NCBI GenBank assembly: GCA_964396895.1
Contig: CAYNGJ010000031.1
Location: 1-27,844 of the forward strand
Source of the DNA: UBA2334 sp964396895
GTDB taxonomy: Bacteria; Pseudomonadota; Gammaproteobacteria; Burkholderiales; Burkholderiaceae_C
Length of the DNA: 27,844 nt
Reading direction: 5' to 3'
In this document: positions 1 to 6,887 of the stretch, piece after piece
Layout of the letters: each line of letters starts with the position of its first letter
How positions within the stretch are numbered: the first letter of the stretch is position 1
Notes under the pieces: model-generated
Told to the model about the DNA's origin: nothing
What the model saw: only the letters and a program-made list of their open reading frames with translations
Database searches by the model: none
Position numbers and translations under genes: made by a program

Positions 1-875
1 TCCAGCTCGTCGTACACGCCCACCATGCCGGCGTTGACGATGCCCATGTCCATGCCCGCTTGGATGGCGTGGTACAGAAAAACGGTGTGGATGGCCTCGC
101 GCACCGGGTCGTTGCCCCGGAAACTGAAACTGACGTTGCTCACGCCGCCGCTCACTTTGGCACCGGGCAAATTCGCTTTGATCCAGCGCGTGGCCTCGAT
201 GAAGTCCACCGCGTAGTTGTTGTGCTCGTCAATGCCGGTGGCGATGGCGAAGATGTTGGGGTCAAAAATGATGTCTTCGGGCGGGAAGCCCACTTCGTCC
301 ACCAGCACGCGGTAGGCGCGTTCGCAAATCTCGATCTTGCGCTGGTAGGTGTCGGCCTGGCCCTGCTCGTCAAAGGCCATCACCACGGCGGCGGCACCGT
401 AGCGTTTCACCAGCGTGGCCTGGCGCTTGAACTCGTCCACGCCCTCTTTCATGCTGATGGAGTTGACCACCGACTTACCCTGCACGCAGCGCAGGCCCGC
501 CTCGATCACGCTCCACTTGCTGCTGTCGATCATCACCGGCACGCGAGCGATGTCGGGCTCGGTGGCCATGAGGTTCAAAAAACGCACCATGGCGGCCTGG
601 CTGTCCAGCATGGCCTCGTCCATGTTCACGTCCACAATTTGCGCGCCGTTTTCCACCTGCTGGCGGGCCACGGCCAGGGCGTCTTCGTAGCGCCCTTCCA
701 AAATCATGCGGGCAAAGGCCTTGGAGCCGGTGACGTTGGTGCGCTCTCCCACGTTCACAAACAAGCTGTCGGCGCCCACGCGCAGCGGCTCCAGGCCGGA
801 CAACAGCATGTCGGGCACGGCCAAGCGGGCGGGCAAAGCGGGGGTGGGGGCGGCAGTGGGTGCGGGGGAAGGCAT
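1..875 (-). CDS. metH: Methionine synthase, pterin-binding/cobalamin half (partial, 5' end only)
   Basis: This is the start of the second half of a split B12-dependent methionine synthase, which transfers a methyl group from methyl-tetrahydrofolate through cobalamin to homocysteine. The visible 291 residues begin with a short Pro/Ala-rich leader and run into the pterin-binding (DHPS-like) barrel. Family signatures include FVNVGERTNVTGSKAF near residue 40, ENGAQIVDVNMDEAMLD, PVMIDSSKWSVIEAGL and GGVSNVSFSFRGNDPVREA. No homocysteine-binding domain precedes it, so the protein is the C-terminal half of an E. coli-type MetH. The cobalamin and reactivation domains would lie beyond the left edge and cannot be checked. 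The ATG at 873-875 follows an AGGTGAG ribosome-binding site, which itself pairs with upstream RNA. The homocysteine half is at 26289-27365 on the same strand, far away. Identification is confident from the conserved motifs. Confidence 0.93.
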   Translation of the reverse strand, partial: MPSPAPTAAPTPALPARLAVPDMLLSGLEPLRVGADSLFVNVGERTNVTGSKAFARMILEGRYEDALAVARQQVENGAQIVDVNMDEAMLDSQAAMVRFLNLMATEPDIARVPVMIDSSKWSVIEAGLRCVQGKSVVNSISMKEGVDEFKRQATLVKRYGAAAVVMAFDEQGQADTYQRKIEICERAYRVLVDEVGFPPEDIIFDPNIFAIATGIDEHNNYAVDFIEATRWIKANLPGAKVSGGVSNVSFSFRGNDPVREAIHTVFLYHAIQAGMDMGIVNAGMVGVYDEL

Positions 876-878
876 GGG

Positions 879-928
879 GCTCACCTGTCAAGACAACAAA
901 ACGCCCGGCAAGGGCTGCACAGGTGAGC
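879..928 (-). promoter_or_regulatory. SAH riboswitch expression platform: Shine-Dalgarno sequestering helix
   Basis: GCTCACCTGT (928-919 on the minus strand) is a perfect 10-base complement of ACAGGTGAGC (888-879), which contains the ribosome-binding site four bases before the metH2 ATG. The first arm shares GCTC with the 3' pseudoknot strand of the SAH aptamer. The two structures are therefore mutually exclusive: without SAH the ribosome-binding site is paired; with SAH the pseudoknot removes the pairing partner and frees it. This predicts a translational on-switch. The pairing is seen in the sequence; the direction of regulation is inferred. Confidence 0.8.
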
Positions 929-1012
929 GCGGTTGTTGGTGGCGCAAAGGCCATCCCAAGCCTGACAGCCCACGCCCGTGGCGGGTTGGGGCTGCTGCAG
1001 CGCTCCTTGGGG
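925..1012 (-). ncRNA. S-adenosylhomocysteine (SAH) riboswitch aptamer upstream of metH2
   Basis: Read on the minus strand, the RNA shows the SAH riboswitch layout. P1 pairs CCCAAG (1011-1006) with CTTGGG (960-955). The hallmark GAGCGCTGCA follows the 5' strand of P1, and P2 pairs CAGCCC with GGGCTG. The segment GCGCTC (930-925) is perfectly complementary to GAGCGC (1005-1000), giving the expected 3' pseudoknot. A small TGGC/GCCA hairpin lies between P1 and the pseudoknot, where the family often has an optional stem. Known SAH riboswitches in betaproteobacteria switch on SAH-recycling genes such as ahcY and metH when SAH builds up, which fits the downstream gene. The match was made by eye, not by covariance model. 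Confidence 0.88.
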
Positions 1013-1020
1013 AGGGGCAT

Positions 1021-1030
1021 GATTTTATCG
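1021..1030 (-). promoter_or_regulatory. metH: Probable -10 element for the metH2 riboswitch transcript
   Basis: The minus strand reads CGATAAAATC, with TAAAAT at 1027-1022. A start about seven bases downstream (near 1015) would begin transcription just before the SAH aptamer at 1012, exactly where it should. No convincing -35 hexamer stands 17-18 bases upstream. The call rests on the -10 and its placement. Confidence 0.5.
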
Positions 1031-1154
1031 GATGCACCCGGCCCACCTGGCACGCCACCTGCATCACCCACACACTTTGCTTGGCCCACAATGGTGCGCC
1101 GAACGCCGCCAGCCCGCCCTCACCCCTTCCCGCGCCACCCACGCCACCACGCCC

Positions 1155-2717
1155 ATGACACCCTCAGACAGCCCAGGCCGCACCGACTGGCACGCCCAGG
1201 AGCTGCTGCTCATGCGCGAAGTCATGAAGCTGGTGGGCCAAAGCCTCTCGCCCGAGCGCCTGTTCCGTGAAATGCTGCACCTGATGAGCGAGCTGCTGGG
1301 CCTCAACCGTGGCCGCATGGTGCTGGCCGACGCCGACCCGTCCCCCACCGGCCTGCGCACCGCCACCATCCGCCACGCCTATGGGCTGACGGCCGACGAG
1401 GTGCGCCAGGGCGTGTACACCTGGGGCGAGGGCATCACCGGGCGTGTGCTGGCCACGGGCTTGCCCGCCATCGTGCAAGACGTGGACGCCGAGCCGCTGT
1501 TCCTGTTCCGCGCCGTGGCGCGCGACCAGCTGCCACCCGACACGGTGGCCTTCATGGCGCTGCCCATCAGCGTCAACGGGGCCACGGTGGGCGTGCTGGC
1601 CTGCCACCGCATCCGCAGCCGCCAGCGCCACCTCAACGACGACCTGGCCCTGCTGCGCGTGCTGGCCACCCTGGCCGGGCAGGTGCTGCAACTGGCGCAC
1701 CTGGTGGCCGAGCAGACCCGCCAGTTGGAGGCCCGCAACGCCGCGCTGGCCCAGGCACTGGACACCCACGCCGCCCGTTACGGCCTCATTGGCCGCTCGC
1801 CCGCCCTGCTGCAGGCGCTGGGCGAGCTGGAACGGGTGTCTCAGTCGCAGGCCACGGTGCTGTTGCTGGGCGAGTCGGGCACGGGCAAAGAGCTGTTTGC
1901 CCGCGCCCTGCACCTGGCCAGTGGGCGGCGCGACCGGCCCTTCATCAAGGTGAACTGCTCAGCCATTCCGGACACGCTGTTCGAGTCAGAGCTGTTCGGG
2001 CACGAGCGCGGTGCCTACACCGGCGCGGTGCAGGCGCGCGCGGGCTGGTTCGAGCAGGCCCACGGGGGCACCATTTTTCTGGACGAGGTGGGCGAACTGC
2101 CGCTGGCCCTGCAGGCCAAGCTCTTGCGCACCCTGCAAGAGGGCACGCTGGTGCGCCTGGGCAGCACGCGCGAGCGGCACATCGACGTGCGGCTGGTCAC
2201 GGCCACCAACCGCGAGCTGCTGCGCGAGGTGGAGGCTGGGCGCTTCCGCCAAGACCTGTTCTACCGGCTGAACGTGGTGCCCATCCGCCTGCCCTCGTTG
2301 CGCGAGCGCCGCGAGGACATTCACCCCTTGGCCCTGCACTTCCTCAGCCGCGCCAACCAGGCCCACCAGCGCAACGTCCACCTCAGCCCGGCCGCGGTGG
2401 AGCGCTTGGTCAGCCACCCGTGGCCTGGCAACGTGCGCGAGCTGGGCAACGTGGTGGAGCGCTTGGTGCTGTTGGCCGACCACCCCCGGACCGACGCCAC
2501 CGACCTGGCCCGCTACCTGGAGGACAGCGCTGCGCCCGACCCCACCCCCACCAGCGCGCCCCTGGTGCGCGACTACCTGCCCGCCCAGTCGCACAGCGCC
2601 GAGGCCCTGGCCCACGCCCTGGCGGCCCACCAGGGCAACCAGTCGCGCGCCGCCCAGAGCCTGGGCCTGACGCTGCGCCAGTTCGCCTACCGCCTGCAAA
2701 AAGCCGGACTGCGCTGA
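1155..2717 (+). CDS. Sigma-54-dependent transcriptional activator with NifA-like GAF domain
   Basis: This is a bacterial enhancer-binding protein of about 520 residues. Residues about 20-185 form a GAF sensor resembling NifA (LGLNRGRMVL, WGEGITGRVLATG, VGVLACHRI). The AAA+ ATPase follows: Walker A GESGTGKE at 239-246, Walker B GGTIFLDEVGEL near 304, and sigma-54 contact loop GAYTGA at 286-291 in place of the usual GAFTGA. A Fis-type helix-turn-helix ends the protein (ALAAHQGNQSRAAQSLGLTLRQFAYRL). The redox cysteine cluster of oxygen-sensitive NifA proteins is absent and no nif gene is visible, so it should not be called NifA. ATG 1155 gives a complete GAF domain; ATG 1212, preceded by AGGAG, is an alternative. 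It lies directly upstream of a sigma-54 promoter and a three-gene redox cluster, its likely target. The input to the GAF domain is unknown. Confidence 0.9.
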   Translation: MTPSDSPGRTDWHAQELLLMREVMKLVGQSLSPERLFREMLHLMSELLGLNRGRMVLADADPSPTGLRTATIRHAYGLTADEVRQGVYTWGEGITGRVLATGLPAIVQDVDAEPLFLFRAVARDQLPPDTVAFMALPISVNGATVGVLACHRIRSRQRHLNDDLALLRVLATLAGQVLQLAHLVAEQTRQLEARNAALAQALDTHAARYGLIGRSPALLQALGELERVSQSQATVLLLGESGTGKELFARALHLASGRRDRPFIKVNCSAIPDTLFESELFGHERGAYTGAVQARAGWFEQAHGGTIFLDEVGELPLALQAKLLRTLQEGTLVRLGSTRERHIDVRLVTATNRELLREVEAGRFRQDLFYRLNVVPIRLPSLRERREDIHPLALHFLSRANQAHQRNVHLSPAAVERLVSHPWPGNVRELGNVVERLVLLADHPRTDATDLARYLEDSAAPDPTPTSAPLVRDYLPAQSHSAEALAHALAAHQGNQSRAAQSLGLTLRQFAYRLQKAGLR

Positions 2718-2741
2718 ACCCGGTAGCAGGGTTGCCGCCGG

Positions 2742-2770
2742 CACTGTGTTGACAAATTGTTGACACAGTG
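2742..2770 (+). repeat. Inverted repeat, candidate enhancer (upstream activator) site
   Basis: CACTGTGT and ACACAGTG form perfect 8-base arms around a 13-base centre. Inside, TGTTGACA occurs twice as a direct repeat (2747-2754 and 2758-2765). The site is 25 bases after the activator gene's stop codon and about 140 bases upstream of the sigma-54 -24 element at 2908, a typical enhancer distance. No T-tract follows, so a terminator is less likely. It does not fit the NifA TGT-N10-ACA site. Confidence 0.5.
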
Positions 2771-2843
2771 GGAACCACGGCCACCAACAGACTGCGGCAA
2801 TGGAGGCTCAACTGCGGCCACCAGATATCATTTTCATAGCAAA

Positions 2844-2877
2844 CAATGACCATTGAAAAGCGACAGATGTGCTTTTC
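2844..2877 (+). repeat. Two adjacent small palindromes between enhancer and sigma-54 promoter
   Basis: CAATG-AC-CATTG (2844-2855) is a perfect 5-base palindrome with a 2-base centre. It is followed by GAAAAGC (2855-2861) and GCTTTTC (2871-2877), a perfect 7-base inverted repeat with a 9-base spacer. They lie 30-60 bases upstream of the sigma-54 -24 element and could bind a second factor or form part of a composite operator. Function is unknown. Confidence 0.35.
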
Positions 2878-2905
2878 ATGGAGATTGCTTTGTGCCAGCG
2901 CGCAC

Positions 2906-2923
2906 CCGGCACAGGGATTGCAA
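2906..2923 (+). promoter_or_regulatory. Sigma-54 (RpoN) promoter for the OsmC/dehydrogenase/rubredoxin-reductase operon
   Basis: CCGGCACAGGGATTGCAA has the invariant GG (2908-2909) and GC (2920-2921) separated by exactly 10 bases and closely matches the consensus TGGCAC-N5-TTGCA. The expected start of transcription is near 2933, about 58 bases before the OsmC-like ATG. Its position directly after a sigma-54 activator gene strongly supports a real promoter. Confidence 0.82.
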
Positions 2924-2990
2924 AGCCAGGGGCAGGACGCGATTCACGCGCCTCTCGATCTGCCCACACTTTTCACCCCACGGAACCGCC

Positions 2991-3557
2991 ATGACCACTG
3001 CCGACCTCACCGCCGTACCCGCCACCACCGTCAAGGCCTACCTGCGCCCCATCGACGCCGCCGGGCTGGCCACCTTCGCCGCCGGGGGCAAAGCCAACCC
3101 CGCCCGCCGGGGCACCAACAAAGTCCACACCGTGATGGAGGGCCAGTACCGCAGCCTGTCCCAGGTGGGCGACAAGCACACCGTGGTGGTGGACGAACCC
3201 CTGCACCTGTTTGGCGAGGACACCGCGCCCGCCCCCGGCGAAATTGTCCTGTCGGGCCTGGGCGGCTGCATCGCCGTGGGCGTGACCGCCGTCGCCACCT
3301 GGAAAGGCGTCAAGCTCAGCAAGCTGGAGGTGTTTCTGGAAGGCGACATTGGCAACCCCGCTGCCTGGGGTGCCGGTGGCGCACTGGAGATGACACCGCC
3401 ACAAATGGGCTTTCAGGCCATCCGCGTCAAGGTGCTGGTGGAGGGCGACGCCCCCCGCGAGGTGCTGGACGAGATCGTGCAGCACGCCAACTTTTACTCG
3501 CCGGTGGCCAACAGCATGCGCAACCCCATTCCTTTCAGCATCGCCCTGGCCGACTGA
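2991..3557 (+). CDS. OsmC-like protein lacking the second catalytic cysteine
   Basis: This 188-residue protein belongs to the OsmC/Ohr superfamily, whose classical members reduce organic hydroperoxides with two conserved cysteines. The first cysteine is present in LSGLGGCIAVGVTA. At the usual second-cysteine position the sequence reads FYSPVANSM, with Ser replacing Cys in what would be a CPV motif. It is therefore probably not a standard thiol peroxidase and may bind or sense a thiol or act as a chaperone-like partner. ATG 2991 is chosen because it lies after the sigma-54 promoter and begins the family-like N-terminus; upstream in-frame codons would precede the transcription start. It is the first gene of a three-gene operon, followed after 57 bases by the dehydrogenase-like gene. 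The family call is confident, the function not. Confidence 0.85.
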   Translation: MTTADLTAVPATTVKAYLRPIDAAGLATFAAGGKANPARRGTNKVHTVMEGQYRSLSQVGDKHTVVVDEPLHLFGEDTAPAPGEIVLSGLGGCIAVGVTAVATWKGVKLSKLEVFLEGDIGNPAAWGAGGALEMTPPQMGFQAIRVKVLVEGDAPREVLDEIVQHANFYSPVANSMRNPIPFSIALAD

Positions 3558-3614
3558 CCCCGTTCGGGCACCGCCGTCCCCGCATTTCTGCACCGCCACC
3601 CCTGGAGAGCCGCC

Positions 3615-4763
3615 ATGAACCCCGCCGACCTGCCCCCCGAACTGGCCCAGCCCGCCACCACGCCCGCCCTGATCGAAGCCGTGCGTGCCATTGCCCAAGG
3701 GCCCCTCAAGGCCCAGGCCCAGGCCATTGACAGGGGGCACTACCCCGTGGACCTGCTCAAACAACTGGCCGCCGCCGGGGCCATGAGCGCCCACCTGGAC
3801 CTGCCCGGCCAGCCCGCCGACCACGGCCTGGCCATTGCCGCCATGGCCGAGGCGTCCAAGGTCTGCGGGGCCACCGGCTTCATGATGTGGTGCCAGTGCG
3901 TGGCGGGCCTGTACCTGCAGGCCTCGGGCAACGACGCGCTCACCGGTGAGCGGCTGGCCCGCCATGTGGCGGGGGAGACCCTGGGCGGCACCGGCCTGTC
4001 CAACCCCATGAAGAGTTTTGCGGCCATCGAGTCCCTGCTGCTCAAGGCCACACCGGTGGACGGGGGTGGCTACCGCGTGAGCGGCACCCTGCCCTGGGTC
4101 AGCAACCTGGGGCCTGACCACTGCTTTGGCGCCATCGCCGCCGTGGTAAACGGGGCTGGGCAGACGGTGAAAGAAATCATGTTCATGCTGAACTGCGACG
4201 CGCCGGGCGTCACCCTCAAAGCCTGCCCCGAGTTCTCGGGCATGGAGGGCACCGGCACCTACACCGTGCAGTGCCAAGACCTGGCCGTGGGCGCCGCCGA
4301 CCTGGTGGCAGACCCCGCCCGGCCGCTGATTGCCCGCATCCGTGGGGGCTTTGTGCTGCTGCAGTGCGGCATTGCCGCCGGCATCGTGCAAGGCGCCATT
4401 GACAGCATCTGGGCGGTGGAGCCGCAGTTGGGCCACGTCAACCAGTACCTGGAAGACCGCCCGCACGAGCTGCAGGCCGAGCTCGACGAGCTGGTGGGGC
4501 GCGTCATGGCCCTGGCCGCCACCCCTTGGGACACCTCCACCGAGTACTTTCTGGACGTGCTCGACGTGCGCGCCCACGGGGCCGAGCTGTGCCTGCGCGC
4601 CGCGCAATCGGCACTGATGCACCAGGGCGCGCGCGGCTACCTCATGAGCTCAGAGGTGCAGCGCCGTGTGCGCGAGGCCCAGTTTGTGGCCATCGTCACG
4701 CCCGCCATCAAACACCTGCGCAAAGAAATGGCCCGCCTCAGCACCGAGGAGATGCCCGCATGA
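3615..4763 (+). CDS. Acyl-CoA dehydrogenase-like flavoprotein with atypical active site
   Basis: This 382-residue protein has the acyl-CoA dehydrogenase fold pattern: an N-terminal helical part, a middle beta domain (GTLPWVSNLGPDH), and a C-terminal helical bundle ending with GARGYLMSSEVQRRVREAQ. In medium-chain dehydrogenases the helix after this motif carries the catalytic base in YEGT; here the aligned stretch reads AIVTPAIKHLRKE, with no glutamate. It may instead resemble the flavin monooxygenases built on this fold (DszC-like) or be a non-canonical oxidoreductase; acyl-CoA oxidation should not be assumed. A GGAGA ribosome-binding site precedes the ATG. Its stop codon overlaps the start of the next gene (ATGA), indicating translational coupling to the rubredoxin reductase, the likely electron partner. 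Substrate unknown. Confidence 0.85.
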   Translation: MNPADLPPELAQPATTPALIEAVRAIAQGPLKAQAQAIDRGHYPVDLLKQLAAAGAMSAHLDLPGQPADHGLAIAAMAEASKVCGATGFMMWCQCVAGLYLQASGNDALTGERLARHVAGETLGGTGLSNPMKSFAAIESLLLKATPVDGGGYRVSGTLPWVSNLGPDHCFGAIAAVVNGAGQTVKEIMFMLNCDAPGVTLKACPEFSGMEGTGTYTVQCQDLAVGAADLVADPARPLIARIRGGFVLLQCGIAAGIVQGAIDSIWAVEPQLGHVNQYLEDRPHELQAELDELVGRVMALAATPWDTSTEYFLDVLDVRAHGAELCLRAAQSALMHQGARGYLMSSEVQRRVREAQFVAIVTPAIKHLRKEMARLSTEEMPA

Positions 4764-6106
4764 CCACCGCCGCCCCCCCGCCCGACGCCATTTCAAGCCA
4801 AAATGCCATCCACGGCAATGCTGTATTGCCTTTTCAGCTCTACATTTGCAATGCCTGCGGTCTGGTGTACGACGAAGAAAAGGGTGACCCCGACAGCGGC
4901 TTGGCGCCCGGCACCCGTTTTGCCGACATCCCCGATGACTGGGCCTGTCCGCTGTGCGGCGTGACCAAAGCCGACTTCTCGCCCCACACCCCACCCAACC
5001 TGGACGCCCTGCGCGCCCACACCGCCGGCGCCCCAGCCCCCGCCACACGCCACGGTGCACCCGGCGTGGTCATCGTGGGTGCGGGCACGGCAGGCTGGCA
5101 AATGGCCGAGCGCCTGCGCGCGCTGGATGCCCACATCCCCATCACCCTGGTCACGGCCTGCAACGGCGACCGGTACCCCAAGCCCCTGCTGTCGGTGGCC
5201 ATGGTCCGCCAGATAGACCCGGCGCAGCTCACCCAAGAGTCCGGTGCCCAGGCCGCCCAACGCCTGCACCTGACGCTGGTGCCCCACACCCACGCGGTGC
5301 GGGTGTGCACGGCCACCCAAACGCTGCGCACCACCCGCGGCAACTTCCGCTACAGCGAGCTGGTACTGGCACACGGCGCGCGCGCCAGCTTGCCCGCGCA
5401 CCTGCCAGCACAGCTGTGCTGGCGGCTCAACCACCTGCAGGCCTACCAGCGCTTTCGCACCGCGCTGGGCACCGCCCCGCGCCATGTGGTGGTCATTGGT
5501 GCTGGTTTGGTCGGCAGCGAGCTGGCCAACGACCTCGCCCTGGGCGGCCACCAGGTCACGTTGCTCGACAGCCAGCCCCAGCCCCTGTCGGCCTGGGCCG
5601 ACCAGCAGGCTGGCGAGCAGGTGCTCGAGGCCTGGGCAACGCTGCCCATCCGCTTTGTGGGTGGTGTGCAAGTGGCGCAGGTCGAGGCCGTTGACGCGCC
5701 CGCTGACCACACGGGTTGCAGTGGCCAGGGCAAGGCGGCGCAGCGGCGCGTGCGCACGGCCTGCGGCCAGGCGTTCGTGGTCGACCAGGTGGTGGTGGCC
5801 ACCGGGCTGCAAACGCCCAGCCACCTGGCCCGCAGTGCGGCGCTGGCCTGGGACAACGGCATCGCCGTGGACGCCACGACGCTGGACACCACGCAGCCCC
5901 TCATCCACGCCCTGGGCGACTGCATCAGCATTGCCGGCCAACCGTTGCGCTACATCGAGCCCATCGCCCGCCAAGCCAACACCATCGCGGCCAAACTGGT
6001 GGCCCGCCACCAGGGCAGCCCTGGCAACGGTCCCGTGCCCTACCAGCACCAAGTCCACGCCGTGGTGAGGGTCAAAACCAGCTCTTGCCCACTGACCCTG
6101 CACTGA
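4760..6106 (+). CDS. Rubredoxin fused to FAD-dependent rubredoxin-NAD(P)H reductase
   Basis: This 448-residue fusion begins, after a short leader, with a rubredoxin domain carrying the iron-binding pairs CNAC and CPLC at about residues 31-75. A linker leads to a two-dinucleotide-fold reductase: FAD-binding VVIVGAGTAGWQMAE, NAD(P)H-binding VVVIGAGLVGSELAND, and the C-terminal GDCISIAG motif that closes the FAD site. Relatives such as AlkT or RubB deliver electrons from NAD(P)H to rubredoxin and then to an oxygenase; here both parts are on one chain. The ATG overlaps the previous stop codon by the classic ATGA arrangement. The operon context suggests it reduces the dehydrogenase-like flavoprotein or an unknown acceptor. 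The domain reading is very clear; the physiological acceptor is inference. Confidence 0.93.
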   Translation: MTTAAPPPDAISSQNAIHGNAVLPFQLYICNACGLVYDEEKGDPDSGLAPGTRFADIPDDWACPLCGVTKADFSPHTPPNLDALRAHTAGAPAPATRHGAPGVVIVGAGTAGWQMAERLRALDAHIPITLVTACNGDRYPKPLLSVAMVRQIDPAQLTQESGAQAAQRLHLTLVPHTHAVRVCTATQTLRTTRGNFRYSELVLAHGARASLPAHLPAQLCWRLNHLQAYQRFRTALGTAPRHVVVIGAGLVGSELANDLALGGHQVTLLDSQPQPLSAWADQQAGEQVLEAWATLPIRFVGGVQVAQVEAVDAPADHTGCSGQGKAAQRRVRTACGQAFVVDQVVVATGLQTPSHLARSAALAWDNGIAVDATTLDTTQPLIHALGDCISIAGQPLRYIEPIARQANTIAAKLVARHQGSPGNGPVPYQHQVHAVVRVKTSSCPLTLH

Positions 6107-6256
6107 AGTGCGCATCCGCCGCCCGCTTTTTTGACCCGGGGACGGCGTCCACGGGTGCCAGACACCCCGGTTATCGGGTAGCCTTGTGCCCCGGCCAGTG
6201 CACGCCCTGGCCCAAGGGCCAACCGGCCGTCCACCCCACTTTCTGGCACCCCCACC

Positions 6257-6859
6257 ATGCTGAAAACCATCGTCAACAAGGTCCGCTCTGCCGCAGGCAT
6301 GGTGCCCGGCGAGCCAGCGGCCTGGAAACTGGACTTCCCCGCCCGTGTCTCCAGCGCCGACGCCGCCGCCACCATGCTGTGCGCCCCCACCGCTCTCATG
6401 CGGCTGAGCGAGTCCCAGGCCAAAACGGTGGTGCGCTACATGCAGCCGCGCATCATCCCCGCCGACACCGTCATCTTTCAGGAGGGTGACCATTCCGACA
6501 CCGGCTTCATGCTGCTCATCATCCACGGTGAAATCACCGTGGAGACCCTGGTGGTCAGCCGCAAGTCGCCCGACACACTGAGCGTGCTCGGCCCCGGCAG
6601 CCTCGTGGGGGAAATGGCCCTGTTCGACGGCGAGGCCCGCTCGGCCACCTGCACCGCCACGTCCGAGGTGGGCTGCGCCGTGCTCACGCGCGACGCCCTG
6701 GAAGCCCTCACCCGCAACGACGCGTCCACCGCCGCCCACCTCATGACGGCCATTGCCCAACGCCTGGCCGAGCGGTTGCGCCAAAGCGACGAGAAGGTGC
6801 GGCTTTACAGCCACTTGGTGCGCACCATGCAGCAGGAGATCGATGCCCTCATGCGCTGA
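6257..6859 (+). CDS. Stand-alone cyclic-nucleotide-binding domain protein (copy 1)
   Basis: This 200-residue protein contains a CRP/FNR-type cyclic-nucleotide-binding barrel at about residues 50-165. The phosphate-binding cassette LVGEMALFDGEARSATCTA keeps the Glu and Arg that contact cyclic nucleotides. No DNA-binding helix-turn-helix follows; the C-terminus is a charged, probably coiled helix (AERLRQSDEKVRLYSHLV). It therefore probably acts through protein contacts. A paralogue follows 28 bases downstream. About 150 bases separate it from the rubredoxin reductase gene, so it may be a separate transcript; no clear promoter or terminator was found in that gap. Confidence 0.85.
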   Translation: MLKTIVNKVRSAAGMVPGEPAAWKLDFPARVSSADAAATMLCAPTALMRLSESQAKTVVRYMQPRIIPADTVIFQEGDHSDTGFMLLIIHGEITVETLVVSRKSPDTLSVLGPGSLVGEMALFDGEARSATCTATSEVGCAVLTRDALEALTRNDASTAAHLMTAIAQRLAERLRQSDEKVRLYSHLVRTMQQEIDALMR

Positions 6860-6887
6860 GGCGCTGGCGCAGGCACACTGCACGCCC

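Noticed and set aside
60..926. Long plus-strand open frame opposite metH2
   Set aside because: The minus-strand frame encodes unmistakable methionine synthase motifs; the plus frame is a low-complexity His/Gly/Val-rich shadow typical of high-GC antisense frames.
1155..2717. Calling the activator NifA
   Set aside because: The GAF domain is similar, but the redox cysteine motif, the NifA binding site and any nif gene are missing.
2973..4622. 549-codon minus-strand open frame
   Set aside because: It lies antisense to the OsmC-like and dehydrogenase-like genes, which show clear family motifs and a sigma-54 promoter; its translation is His/Gly/Gln-rich without domains.
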